NCBI GenBank assembly: GCA_902788785.1
Contig: CADALT010000002.1
Location: 68,017 to 132,016, forward strand
DNA length: 64,000 nt
Direction of reading: 5' to 3'
DNA from: an uncultured Ruminococcus sp.
GTDB taxonomy: Bacteria; Bacillota; Clostridia; Oscillospirales; Ruminococcaceae
Shown: positions 18,392 through 26,482 of the stretch, one piece after another
Layout of the letters: each line of letters starts with the position of its first letter
Position numbering within the stretch: the stretch's first letter is position 1
Notes under the pieces: model-generated
Databases searched by the model: none
Told to the model about the DNA's origin: nothing
Seen by the model: the letters and a program-made list of their open reading frames with translations, nothing else
Made by a program: the position numbers and the translations under genes

Positions 18392-20707
18392 GTGAGTACC
18401 ATTATCAAGACCATAAATATCCGTGTTTTCGGGATAGTTCAGGGCGTGGGCTTCCGACCGTTCACGGCGGTGACTGCGCAGAAGCTGGGCATCACGGGCA
18501 CGGTGGCAAACAAGGGCTCGTATGTGGATATATACGCTTCGGGCGAGGAAGCTGCGCTTTGCAGTTTCATAGATGCCATAAGGCACAGTCCCCCCGAGAG
18601 GGCTATGGTGCTGGACGTGGAAGAACGTGAATGTGACAGGCATGACTATGACGGCTTTGAGATAATAGAGAGCGAAAAGGAGTACGGAGCTATCTTCGTA
18701 TCTCCCGACATCGCCACCTGTGACAAGTGCAGGGAGGAGCTCTTTGACAAGCAGAACAGGCGGTATCTCCACCCGTTCATAAACTGTACGCAGTGCGGTC
18801 CCAGGCTGACTATACTGGAAACGATGCCCTATGACAGGGAGCGCACTACCATGAAGGAACATCCCATGTGCGAAAAATGCGCTGCGGAATACACCGACCC
18901 CGAAACAAGGCGCTACGATGCGCAGCCCGTATGTTGCAATGACTGCGGCCCCGAGGTATACATCGTGGACAGCGACCTCAAAGGCGGTGCAGCTATATCC
19001 CATGTGCGCCGTGCAATAATGAACGGCAGCATAGTGGCGATAAAGGGCATAGGAGGCTTTCACCTGTGCTGTGATGCTGGCAACGAGCAGAGCGTCAAGC
19101 GGCTGAGGGAGCTGAAAAGCCGTCCTGCAAAGCCCTTTGCGGTGATGATGAGGGATATGGAGACTGTGCGGCGTGAGTGTGTGGTCGATGAGGGGCAGGA
19201 AGAATATCTGACAGGCTGGCAGAAGCCCATAATGCTCCTTAAAAAGCGCAGGGGCGGCGACCTCAGCGATCTTATCGCCCCCGATAACACCACGGTCGGA
19301 GTGATGCTGCCATATGCACCTGTGCAGATGCTGTTGTTTGATTATCCCGACGGAGTGGAGATGACGGACTGTCTGGTGATGACCAGCGGAAATGTCAGGG
19401 GCGCACCCATATGCCGAAACGACGAGGATGCCAAGCAGGAGATAGGCGGTTTCTGCGACCTGATACTTTCCCACAACAGGAAGATACTGCTGAGGGCTGA
19501 CGACAGCGTGACGGATTGGCTGTATGGCAAGCCCTACATGATAAGGCGTTCGAGAGGTTTCGCACCGCTGCCTGTCATGTTTGCAAACCCCACGGGCAGG
19601 ACGGTGCTTGCCATCGGCGGCGAGCTTAAAAACTGCTTTGCCGTGGCAAGGGGCGATCTGATATATCCTTCGCCCTACGTGGGTGATATGGCGGATATAC
19701 GCACTGTCAAGGCGCTGGAAGAATCGGTGCAGAGAATGTGTGCATTGCTCGAAGCCAAGCCCGAGGTCATCGTCTGCGACACGCACCCCAAGTACAACAC
19801 TGTGCGTGTAGCCGAAGAAATGGCGCAGAAAATGGGTATACCGCTGATAAAAGTTCAGCACCATTATGCGCACATACTCTCATGCATGGCTGAGAACAGT
19901 CATGAGGGCAAGGTCATTGGTGTCAGCTTCGACGGCACGGGCTACGGTGACGACAGCACCATCTGGGGCGGCGAGCTTATGGTCTGTGACTATAAAGGCT
20001 ATGAGAGGGTCGGCAGCATAAGACCTTTCATACAGACAGGCGGCGACCTTTCTTCAAAAGAGGGGCGCAGGATAGCCTCTGCGATACTCAGGGACGCTTA
20101 CGGCGACGGTGCAGAGGTGCTGTGTCAGCGCTTAGGAGTCTGTGACAGCAGGGAATACAGGCTGCAAAAGACCATGGCTGAGAGAGGGCTCAACAGTGTG
20201 CGCTCGACCAGCTGCGGCAGGCTGTTCGATGCAGTATCTGCCATACTGGGCATAAGGCTGGTCTCGACTTTTGAGGGCGAGGCTTCCACAGCGCTGATGT
20301 GTGCGGCGGAAAAATGTCTGGCAAAGCACCCCGAGGTCGAAGAGAACTACAGGACGCTGGACAAGCTGATAAAAGTCAAAGACGGCAAAGTTACCCTGTG
20401 TACCACGGCGCTGGCAGCCGAGATAGCCCAGGGCAGGCTATCGGGCGGACGAGAGGGCGTGCTGGCGTACCGTTTCCATGCGGTGCTGGCGGACATGGTG
20501 TGCGCAGCCTGTGTACAGATAAGCGAGGACACGGGCATAAATGATGTGGCACTGAGCGGCGGAGTTTTCCAGAACAGGCTGCTCACAAGATTGTGCAGGA
20601 CACGTCTTGAAAAAGCAGGTCTGAATGTGCTGCTGCACTCGCTGATACCGCCCAATGACGGAGGTATAGCTTTGGGTCAGGCGGCTTTCGGGATCCATAA
20701 TTTTTGA
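18392..20707 (+). CDS. hypF: Carbamoyltransferase HypF
   Basis: HypF transfers the carbamoyl group of carbamoyl phosphate, via an adenylated intermediate, to the C-terminal Cys of HypE, the first step of cyanide ligand synthesis. The 771-residue protein shows an acylphosphatase domain (VQGVGFRPF at 16-24), paired zinc-finger motifs (CDKCREEL...CTQCGPR and CEKCAAEY...CCNDCGPE), a YrdC-like domain and a Kae1/TobZ-like domain (VQHHYAH, FDGTGYGDD, LSGGVFQN). The chosen start is GTG 18392, 7 bases after GAGG; an upstream open frame runs inside the K-type gene. It is 11 bases from that gene. Confidence 0.95.
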   Translation: MSTIIKTINIRVFGIVQGVGFRPFTAVTAQKLGITGTVANKGSYVDIYASGEEAALCSFIDAIRHSPPERAMVLDVEERECDRHDYDGFEIIESEKEYGAIFVSPDIATCDKCREELFDKQNRRYLHPFINCTQCGPRLTILETMPYDRERTTMKEHPMCEKCAAEYTDPETRRYDAQPVCCNDCGPEVYIVDSDLKGGAAISHVRRAIMNGSIVAIKGIGGFHLCCDAGNEQSVKRLRELKSRPAKPFAVMMRDMETVRRECVVDEGQEEYLTGWQKPIMLLKKRRGGDLSDLIAPDNTTVGVMLPYAPVQMLLFDYPDGVEMTDCLVMTSGNVRGAPICRNDEDAKQEIGGFCDLILSHNRKILLRADDSVTDWLYGKPYMIRRSRGFAPLPVMFANPTGRTVLAIGGELKNCFAVARGDLIYPSPYVGDMADIRTVKALEESVQRMCALLEAKPEVIVCDTHPKYNTVRVAEEMAQKMGIPLIKVQHHYAHILSCMAENSHEGKVIGVSFDGTGYGDDSTIWGGELMVCDYKGYERVGSIRPFIQTGGDLSSKEGRRIASAILRDAYGDGAEVLCQRLGVCDSREYRLQKTMAERGLNSVRSTSCGRLFDAVSAILGIRLVSTFEGEASTALMCAAEKCLAKHPEVEENYRTLDKLIKVKDGKVTLCTTALAAEIAQGRLSGGREGVLAYRFHAVLADMVCAACVQISEDTGINDVALSGGVFQNRLLTRLCRTRLEKAGLNVLLHSLIPPNDGGIALGQAAFGIHNF

Positions 20708-20753
20708 TACGGTTTATTAAGATAAGGTTTGATATATAGTTAGGAGGATAATT

Positions 20754-20963
20754 ATGTGTGTTGGTTTATCTGCAAAGGTAGTAAGTGTTAAGGACGGCAC
20801 AGCGCTGATAGATGCGCAGGGTGCAAAGCGTGAGGTAAGTGCCGATCTGCTGGAAGAACTCGAGCCCGGCGATTATGTGATGGTACACGCAGGCGTGGCT
20901 ATCGCAAAGATAACCCAGTCAGACGAGGACGAAACTGTTGATATAATGGAGAATCTCATATGA
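20754..20963 (+). CDS. hypC: Hydrogenase maturation chaperone HypC
   Basis: Small carrier (69 residues) that with HypD holds the Fe(CN)2CO unit. It begins MCVGLSAKV, with the essential Cys2 exposed after Met removal, and has the typical small OB fold ending in an acidic tail. A GGAGG precedes the ATG at 20754. It overlaps hypD by 4 bases (ATGA). Confidence 0.93.
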   Translation: MCVGLSAKVVSVKDGTALIDAQGAKREVSADLLEELEPGDYVMVHAGVAIAKITQSDEDETVDIMENLI

Positions 20964-22006
20964 ACGAAAAAATAAAAGCTGCACGAGATATCATAACCAA
21001 TTACAGCGGCAGACCGCTGCGCATAATGGAGGTCTGCGGCACACACACTCATGAGATATTCAAGATAGGGCTGAGAAAGCTGCTGCCTGAGAATGTGGAG
21101 CTTATCTCGGGACCGGGCTGTCCTGTTTGCGTGACACCTGTGGGCTTTATCGACGAGGCTTGCTGGCTCGCACTTGAAAAGGGCTGTGTGATAACCACCT
21201 TTGGTGACCTTATAAGAGTCCCCGGCACAGAGATGAGCCTTGCGGGGGCAAGGGCGAAGGGTGCGCAGGTAAGGCCTGTATATTCGCCGATGGACGCTGT
21301 CGAGATGGCAAGGCAGAACCCCGATGAGCAGATAGTATTCCTGGCGGTGGGCTTTGAGACCACAACGCCCTCGGCTTGTCTGGCGGCGGAGACTGCTAAG
21401 AAAGAGGGGCTTGAAAACTTCTCACTGCTGACGGCTAACAAGACCATGCCCAATGCCTATGCGGCGCTGGAGGGCAGTGCGGACGCTTTCCTGTATCCCG
21501 GACACGTTAATGCCATCACAGGCACAGGCATATGCGAGGAGCTGAAAGCGAAAGGTGTATCGGGTGTAGTAGCAGGCTTTACAGCAAGTGAGCTGTTGAC
21601 GGCTATGGCGGTGATACTGAAAAATGCCGAAAGCGGCGAGCCTTTCTTTGTGAACTGCTACCCGAGAGTAGTAAAGGCTGAGGGCAATCCTGCGGCGCAG
21701 AAGCTGGTCGCAAAGGTAATGGAGCCCTGCGACAGCGAGTGGAGAGGTCTGGGCGTTATACCCATGTCGGGCATGAAGCTCAAGGACGAGTATGCTGAAT
21801 ATGATGCAAGGAAGAAATACGCTATGCCCAAGATAACGGGCAAGCCCAATCCTGCCTGCCGCTGCGGTGACGTATTGCAGGGCAAGTGCAAGCCATCGGA
21901 CTGCAAGGTGTTCGGCAGAGGCTGTACACCCGAGCATCCTGTGGGAGCGTGCATGGTCTCGGACGAGGGAGCGTGCTCGGCATACTACCAGTACGGTATG
22001 GAATGA
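20960..22006 (+). CDS. hypD: Fe(CN)2CO scaffold protein HypD
   Basis: HypD is the Fe-S protein on which, with HypC, iron receives its CN and CO ligands. The 348-residue protein has the signature Cys26 (CGTHTHEI), Cys54 and Cys57 (GPGCPVC), GFETTTP, and a C-terminal Cys-rich [4Fe-4S] region (CRCGDVLQGKC, then DCKVFGRGC). It is translationally coupled to hypC. Everything needed for activity appears present. Confidence 0.95.
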   Translation: MNEKIKAARDIITNYSGRPLRIMEVCGTHTHEIFKIGLRKLLPENVELISGPGCPVCVTPVGFIDEACWLALEKGCVITTFGDLIRVPGTEMSLAGARAKGAQVRPVYSPMDAVEMARQNPDEQIVFLAVGFETTTPSACLAAETAKKEGLENFSLLTANKTMPNAYAALEGSADAFLYPGHVNAITGTGICEELKAKGVSGVVAGFTASELLTAMAVILKNAESGEPFFVNCYPRVVKAEGNPAAQKLVAKVMEPCDSEWRGLGVIPMSGMKLKDEYAEYDARKKYAMPKITGKPNPACRCGDVLQGKCKPSDCKVFGRGCTPEHPVGACMVSDEGACSAYYQYGME

Positions 22007-22043
22007 TACAATGACAAATCTTTAGGAACGGAGTAAAATAAAA

Positions 22044-23051
22044 ATGGCAGAAAATACAGTAACACTTGCACACGGTGCAGGCGGAAAGCAGACATCGGAG
22101 CTTATATCAAAGGTATTCAAGGCGCACTTCTCGAACCCCGAGTTCACAGCGGACGATGCGGCGGTGCTGAACATTCCGCAGGACAGGATAGCATTCACGA
22201 CAGACGGATTCATCGTATCGCCTTTTGAGTTCAACGGCGGAAACATCGGCAAGCTGAGCATTTGCGGCACGGTCAACGACCTTAGCTGTATGGGTGCGAA
22301 GCCCATGTACATGACCTGTGCATTCGTCATCGAGGAAGGATTCCCCATGGACAAGCTGGAGGAGATAGCAGCGGCTATGGAAAAGACTGCCAAGGAAGCA
22401 GGCGTGAAGATAGTTGCAGGTGATACAAAGGTCGCAGGCAAGGGTCAGGTGGACAAGGTATTCATCACGACCACAGGCATAGGCTGCATAATGGACAATG
22501 CACACACATCGGGCACCTATGCAAAGCCCGGTGATGCAGTTATCGTGACGGGTGATGTGGGAAGACACGGTTGCACGATACTGCTTGCAAGAGACGAATA
22601 CGGCATAGATGCTGATGTTGACAGTGACTGCGCACCTCTTTGGGGCACAGTGGAGAGTTTATACACGGTGACAGATGACATACACGTTATCAGGGACGCT
22701 ACCCGTGGCGGTGTAGGCACTGTACTTTACGAGATAGCAGAGCAGAGCAAGGTAGGCATACGGCTCAATGCGGCAGACATACCTGTTGATCCTGCTGTAA
22801 AGGGAGTATGCGGAATGCTGGGCTTGGAGCCTTTATATCTTGCCTGCGAGGGAAGGCTTGTTATTTTCGCACCTCAGGACAAGGCACAGGCGATAGTGGA
22901 CAAGCTGCATGAGGGCAAGTATTCAAAGAATGCGGCTATCATAGGCACAGTCACCGAGGACAATGTAGGCAGGGTAGTCATGGAGACCGAGATCGGAGCA
23001 CAGACTTTGCTGCCCCAGCCGGGCGGTGAGCTTCTGCCTCGTATCTGCTGA
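22044..23051 (+). CDS. hypE: Cyanide-forming dehydratase HypE
   Basis: HypE converts the HypF-donated thiocarboxamide on its C-terminal Cys to thiocyanate using ATP. The 335-residue protein starts with AHGAGGKQT (PurM-like ATP-binding region) and ends in the diagnostic PRIC, with Cys335 as the carrier residue. It is the last gene of the island; a strong terminator follows at about 30 bases. hypA and hypB, which insert nickel, are not adjacent, so the product of hypCDEF may not be destined for a [NiFe] hydrogenase. Confidence 0.95.
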   Translation: MAENTVTLAHGAGGKQTSELISKVFKAHFSNPEFTADDAAVLNIPQDRIAFTTDGFIVSPFEFNGGNIGKLSICGTVNDLSCMGAKPMYMTCAFVIEEGFPMDKLEEIAAAMEKTAKEAGVKIVAGDTKVAGKGQVDKVFITTTGIGCIMDNAHTSGTYAKPGDAVIVTGDVGRHGCTILLARDEYGIDADVDSDCAPLWGTVESLYTVTDDIHVIRDATRGGVGTVLYEIAEQSKVGIRLNAADIPVDPAVKGVCGMLGLEPLYLACEGRLVIFAPQDKAQAIVDKLHEGKYSKNAAIIGTVTEDNVGRVVMETEIGAQTLLPQPGGELLPRIC

Positions 23052-23081
23052 TCTTTAGAGGCGTTTTTTTGATATAAAAGC

Positions 23082-23115
23082 AAGGAGCTGTTTTGTTATG
23101 AACAGCTCCTTTTTA
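23082..23115. terminator. Bidirectional terminator between hypE and dut
   Basis: An 11-bp perfect stem (AAGGAGCTGTT at 23082-23092, AACAGCTCCTT at 23101-23111) with T-rich sequence after it on the plus strand and a short A-rich run before it. It ends the hyd/hyp run and may also serve the minus-strand dut operon. Confidence 0.8.
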
Positions 23116-23236
23116 TGTTTATTTTGCTTTGCTCTCCTTGTTTGTGGAGAACGCTCTTTTTGTGCCTTGAGTTGGAGGGCTCTGCGCTCTCGCAAGACTT
23201 TTAGTCTTTAGGCTTCGTTTTGGCGAAAAATATGTT

Positions 23237-23680
23237 TTATCTTTTTCCTGTTGAGCCAAAGCCGCCTTCGCCTCTTACTGTATCCGAAAGCTCGTCAACC
23301 TCGCATATCTCGGGGGTGAGTATCGGTGTGATGACAAGCTGTGCTATTCGGTCGCCGTCGGCTATGGTATATGCTTTATCCGAGGAATTATGCAGCGCTA
23401 CTATCAGCTCGCCACGGTAATCCCAGTCTACCACGCCCACGCAGTTTGCAGGTGCTATGCCGAATTTAGTTGCCAGTGAACTGCGTGCGTAGATGAGCAG
23501 CACAGCGTTCTTCTCGCCCTCCAGTTCTGCTGCAAGTCCTGTGGGTATTTTGACGGTGGTCTGCGGTTCAACGGTCACGGGGTTTTCAAGGCAGGCGCAA
23601 AGGTCACAGCCTGCGCTGAATTCGGTTTGGCGTTTTGGTATTATTGCTCCGTCACGGAGTTTTTTGAAAAGTAATCTCAT
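23237..23680 (-). CDS. dut: dUTP diphosphatase
   Basis: Hydrolyses dUTP to dUMP and pyrophosphate, keeping uracil out of DNA and feeding thymidylate synthesis. The 147-residue trimeric-type enzyme has all five motifs: AGCDLCA, ARSSLA, GVVDWDYRGEL, GDRIAQLVI and the C-terminal RGEGGFGSTG. The motif 3 Asp and Tyr are intact. A TAGGAG lies just upstream of the ATG at 23680. It is the last gene of a zapA-U32-dut minus-strand run, 15 bases after the U32 gene. Confidence 0.95.
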   Translation of the reverse strand: MRLLFKKLRDGAIIPKRQTEFSAGCDLCACLENPVTVEPQTTVKIPTGLAAELEGEKNAVLLIYARSSLATKFGIAPANCVGVVDWDYRGELIVALHNSSDKAYTIADGDRIAQLVITPILTPEICEVDELSDTVRGEGGFGSTGKR

Positions 23681-23695
23681 GGTATTCTCCTAATG

Positions 23696-25747
23696 TTAAA
23701 GTATTCCTCTGTAATAAAGTCCACGGGTGAGTTTTTCGGGTTTGCCGTTGATGCCGTGGCTTTTATATTCTTCAATTATCCTGCGGACTGCGCCGTGTTT
23801 TTCCTCGGTGAAGTACAAAAGCAGGAAATCCGCTTTTCTGAAGTCGTCAAGCTTATCTGCAAGGTAGAGCACCTCGCTGTTGAGTATCTCCACATAGCCC
23901 TCACGTTTTGAGCATTTCACGGGGAAATCTCTGCCTGTGCGGTCGGTGATATGGTGGGTGCAGTTTTTACAGCCCACGGACTGTGATACAGGACAGTTCA
24001 CCGTCAGCATAAGCGGCAGTCTTCCATAGGCGAAAACTCCCACAGGCATAGGCTTTTTTAGCCTTGCTATCTGTGATGCTTTAAGCTCGAAGGATGCGGT
24101 TGCGTCCGCACAGCCGAGGTCCTGTGCTGTTTTAAGGGCGCAGGAATTTGTCAGGTTCAGCCCGTAGCCGCCGTGTATGGTAAAGCCCAGCGCTCTGCCC
24201 ATGGGGATATGGGCGAGGTTAGTTGCCAGCATATGGGCAATGCCTGCGTTTTTGGCGGCTTTCAGTCTTTCGGTCTGGCTGTTCTCGTCAAAGGTGAACC
24301 TTGGCATTGCGATGCCGATCTTTTCCTTGGGCAGAACTTTCAGCGCTTTTTCCGCCAGTGCAAAGGGCACGAAGCAAAGCTCGATACTTTCGGGGTCTAC
24401 ACCTATCAGCTGTTCTTCATTTTCAAGACAGACACGTATGGTCTGTGCATTTGCGTGGTATTCCTCGAAGTCTGTAAGGGGTGCAGGCGTAAAGGCTGTG
24501 CGGCGTGAATTATGTTCTGCACGTTCGTCGTCCAGTGCCTGACAAGCCCTGCGGCGCAGGTCATTGAGTTCTTTGGGGCTTACGAAAAGTCCATCGTCAA
24601 TATTCGCCACGACTTCACCCAAGGAATAAATTGTGTCGCCCAGTTTTGAAAGCTGTCTGGTAACGCTTTCCTCGTCCGCCGCCTTATTTTGTGCAGGTTG
24701 GGGCACACCGCCTGTGACCGTTACGGATATATCCTTGCTGTCCGATGCGGTGAGGGTCATTTCCTTGCCGTTTTTGATGGTTACGGCGAAGTTTACGGTA
24801 TCACGCTTTTCCTCGCTGCGGTAGAGTTCATGTATCTTAGGCAGAGCCTTTGCGGCAGCGGCAGCGTCCTCACCTGTGCGCATACCGAACATATCCCTGC
24901 CCAGCCTATGGTCAAGATAACCGTCGGTAAAACCTCCACGGGAGAAAACGTCCTCCAGCGTTTTTTTGTCATAGGGCTGACCAGCGAGGGCTTTTTTGCA
25001 GCTGTCCACAGCCATTGCCACATATTCGGGACGTTTCATCCTACCCTCGATCTTTAGGGAAGCCACGCCTGCCCGAACTATCTCACCCAGCCTGTCGCAG
25101 TACGATAGGTCTTTGAGTGAAAGATCGTAGCGCTCCTTACCCTTGCCGCCGCCCGAACAGGGAAGTCTGCAAGCCTGTGCGCAAAGACCTCGGTTAGCGC
25201 TGCGAGAACCTATTACCGCACTCATGAAGCACTGACCCGAAACTGACATACAAAGCGCCCCATGAACAAAGGCTTCTATCTCGATGCCCTGTTCACAGAG
25301 CTTGCGTATGATGTCCAGCGGCAGCTCACGGGAGACCACTGTGCGGCGAAATCCCAGTTCTTTGGTAAGCTCCACTCCAAGGGGAGTATGTATAGTCATT
25401 TGGGTAGATGCATGGATATGCAGCCCCGGACAGCAGCGGCGCACCATTTCGGTCAGGGCTAAGTCCTGAGTGATGATACCGTCCACGCCCACCTCGGCAC
25501 AGTGTTTTACAGCAGCCAGACATTCGTCCAGCTGTTCATCGAATATAACTGTATTTATGGTGCGGTAGAGCTTCACTCCACGCTTATGACATTCGTACAC
25601 CGCACGGCTTATCTCCTCATCGGAGAAATTAACTGCATTTTGTCTCGCAGAAAAACCTTGACCCCCAAGGTAGACTGCATCACAGCCTGCCCTGAGGGCT
25701 GCTTCGAGAGTTTCATATGAGCCGCAGGGAGCAAGTATCTCTGCCAA
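23696..25747 (-). CDS. U32-family peptidase/tRNA- or rRNA-hydroxylation-type protein
   Basis: A 683-residue member of peptidase family U32, several of whose members are now known to be RNA hydroxylation factors rather than proteases. It has the N-terminal APCGSYETLEAAL barrel start, the U32 signature region (VVSRELPLD, EAFVHGALCMSVSGQC, NRGLCAQACRLPC) with clustered Cys, KIEGRMKRPEYV, and a long C-terminal extension with a CKNCTHH motif. The start is TTG 25747, with AAAGGAGG 10 bases upstream and the zapA stop immediately before it. RlhA/TrhP-like and collagenase-like functions cannot be told apart here. Confidence 0.85.
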   Translation of the reverse strand: MAEILAPCGSYETLEAALRAGCDAVYLGGQGFSARQNAVNFSDEEISRAVYECHKRGVKLYRTINTVIFDEQLDECLAAVKHCAEVGVDGIITQDLALTEMVRRCCPGLHIHASTQMTIHTPLGVELTKELGFRRTVVSRELPLDIIRKLCEQGIEIEAFVHGALCMSVSGQCFMSAVIGSRSANRGLCAQACRLPCSGGGKGKERYDLSLKDLSYCDRLGEIVRAGVASLKIEGRMKRPEYVAMAVDSCKKALAGQPYDKKTLEDVFSRGGFTDGYLDHRLGRDMFGMRTGEDAAAAAKALPKIHELYRSEEKRDTVNFAVTIKNGKEMTLTASDSKDISVTVTGGVPQPAQNKAADEESVTRQLSKLGDTIYSLGEVVANIDDGLFVSPKELNDLRRRACQALDDERAEHNSRRTAFTPAPLTDFEEYHANAQTIRVCLENEEQLIGVDPESIELCFVPFALAEKALKVLPKEKIGIAMPRFTFDENSQTERLKAAKNAGIAHMLATNLAHIPMGRALGFTIHGGYGLNLTNSCALKTAQDLGCADATASFELKASQIARLKKPMPVGVFAYGRLPLMLTVNCPVSQSVGCKNCTHHITDRTGRDFPVKCSKREGYVEILNSEVLYLADKLDDFRKADFLLLYFTEEKHGAVRRIIEEYKSHGINGKPEKLTRGLYYRGIL

Positions 25748-26323
25748 TTATCTGTTTCCTCCTTTATTGCCGTACCAGACGCTGCCCACTACTCCGTCAA
25801 CGGGACGGTTGTCCTGCTGCATAGCATTCTTTACAGCCTCGGCAGCTTCTTCGGGCGACTCGGAAACAGCAGCTGATGTTTCATCTTCCGTATCACCGAG
25901 AGCCTCTTTTATATCACGGCTGAGCATAGCTTCGGCACTTATGGACTCGCCTACGTTATCGGTGCTGCTGAAATTAGTGCGTTCACGCAGTTCACGTTCA
26001 AGCTGCTCAACACGTTCTCTGAGCATTTTATTTTCACGCTGAACAGAATTAGCCTGTGTCCTTGCTCTGCCTGCGTCGTCAACATAATCCTTGATCTGGG
26101 TGCGTATATTATCTATATTGCGGTTAGACTGACCCAGTTCATCCATACAGTCCAGGGCGATGAGCACAGCGCAGTCTGTGATAGAGAGGCTTGTGAACTT
26201 ATTGCGCATATCTCTTATACGCTTATCGAGATTAGCGGCGAGTTTTTCGGTATATTCTTTATTATCCTCACTGGTGAGGACATACTCCTTACCCATTATC
26301 ATCACCTTATACGTATTAGCCAT
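25748..26323 (-). CDS. zapA: ZapA-family cell division protein
   Basis: ZapA promotes FtsZ bundling at the division ring. The 191-residue protein has the ZapA domain in its first 100 residues (KVMIMGKEYVLTSE, then ALDCMDELGQSN) and a coiled coil (RENKMLRERVEQLEREL), followed by an unusually long acidic, Ala-rich tail of about 70 residues; most ZapA proteins are near 100. The ATG at 26323 has AGGAGG 8 bases upstream and is preferred over an in-frame start at 26356. It leads the zapA-U32-dut run. Confidence 0.85.
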   Translation of the reverse strand: MANTYKVMIMGKEYVLTSEDNKEYTEKLAANLDKRIRDMRNKFTSLSITDCAVLIALDCMDELGQSNRNIDNIRTQIKDYVDDAGRARTQANSVQRENKMLRERVEQLERELRERTNFSSTDNVGESISAEAMLSRDIKEALGDTEDETSAAVSESPEEAAEAVKNAMQQDNRPVDGVVGSVWYGNKGGNR

Positions 26324-26446
26324 GTTCTGATCCTCCTTAATATCTGATGAGTTCATCAGGTAATATATAATATAAATACATTATACTACATATTCTCGGA
26401 AAAATAAAGACCTTTTGCAAAATTTTTTATTGGTATTTCCAAATAA

Positions 26447-26474
26447 AAAAGACGGAGCCGTAACTCCGTCTTTG
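26447..26474 (-). terminator. Intrinsic terminator of the GH25 lysozyme gene
   Basis: AAAGACGGAG / CTCCGTCTTT stem with a T run on the minus strand. It lies just after the minus-strand stop at 26483. Confidence 0.85.
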
Positions 26475-26482
26475 ATCTATTA

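Noticed and set aside
18377..19873. 498-codon open frame antisense to hypF
   Set aside because: It is a shadow of hypF's codon pattern, with no ribosome binding site or recognisable domain. Other long antisense frames (such as 55031-56719 and 49565-50476) were dropped for the same reason.
23113..23236. Small RNA or gene between hypE and dut
   Set aside because: Only a weak AAGACTAAAAGTCTT hairpin; no promoter, frame or known motif.
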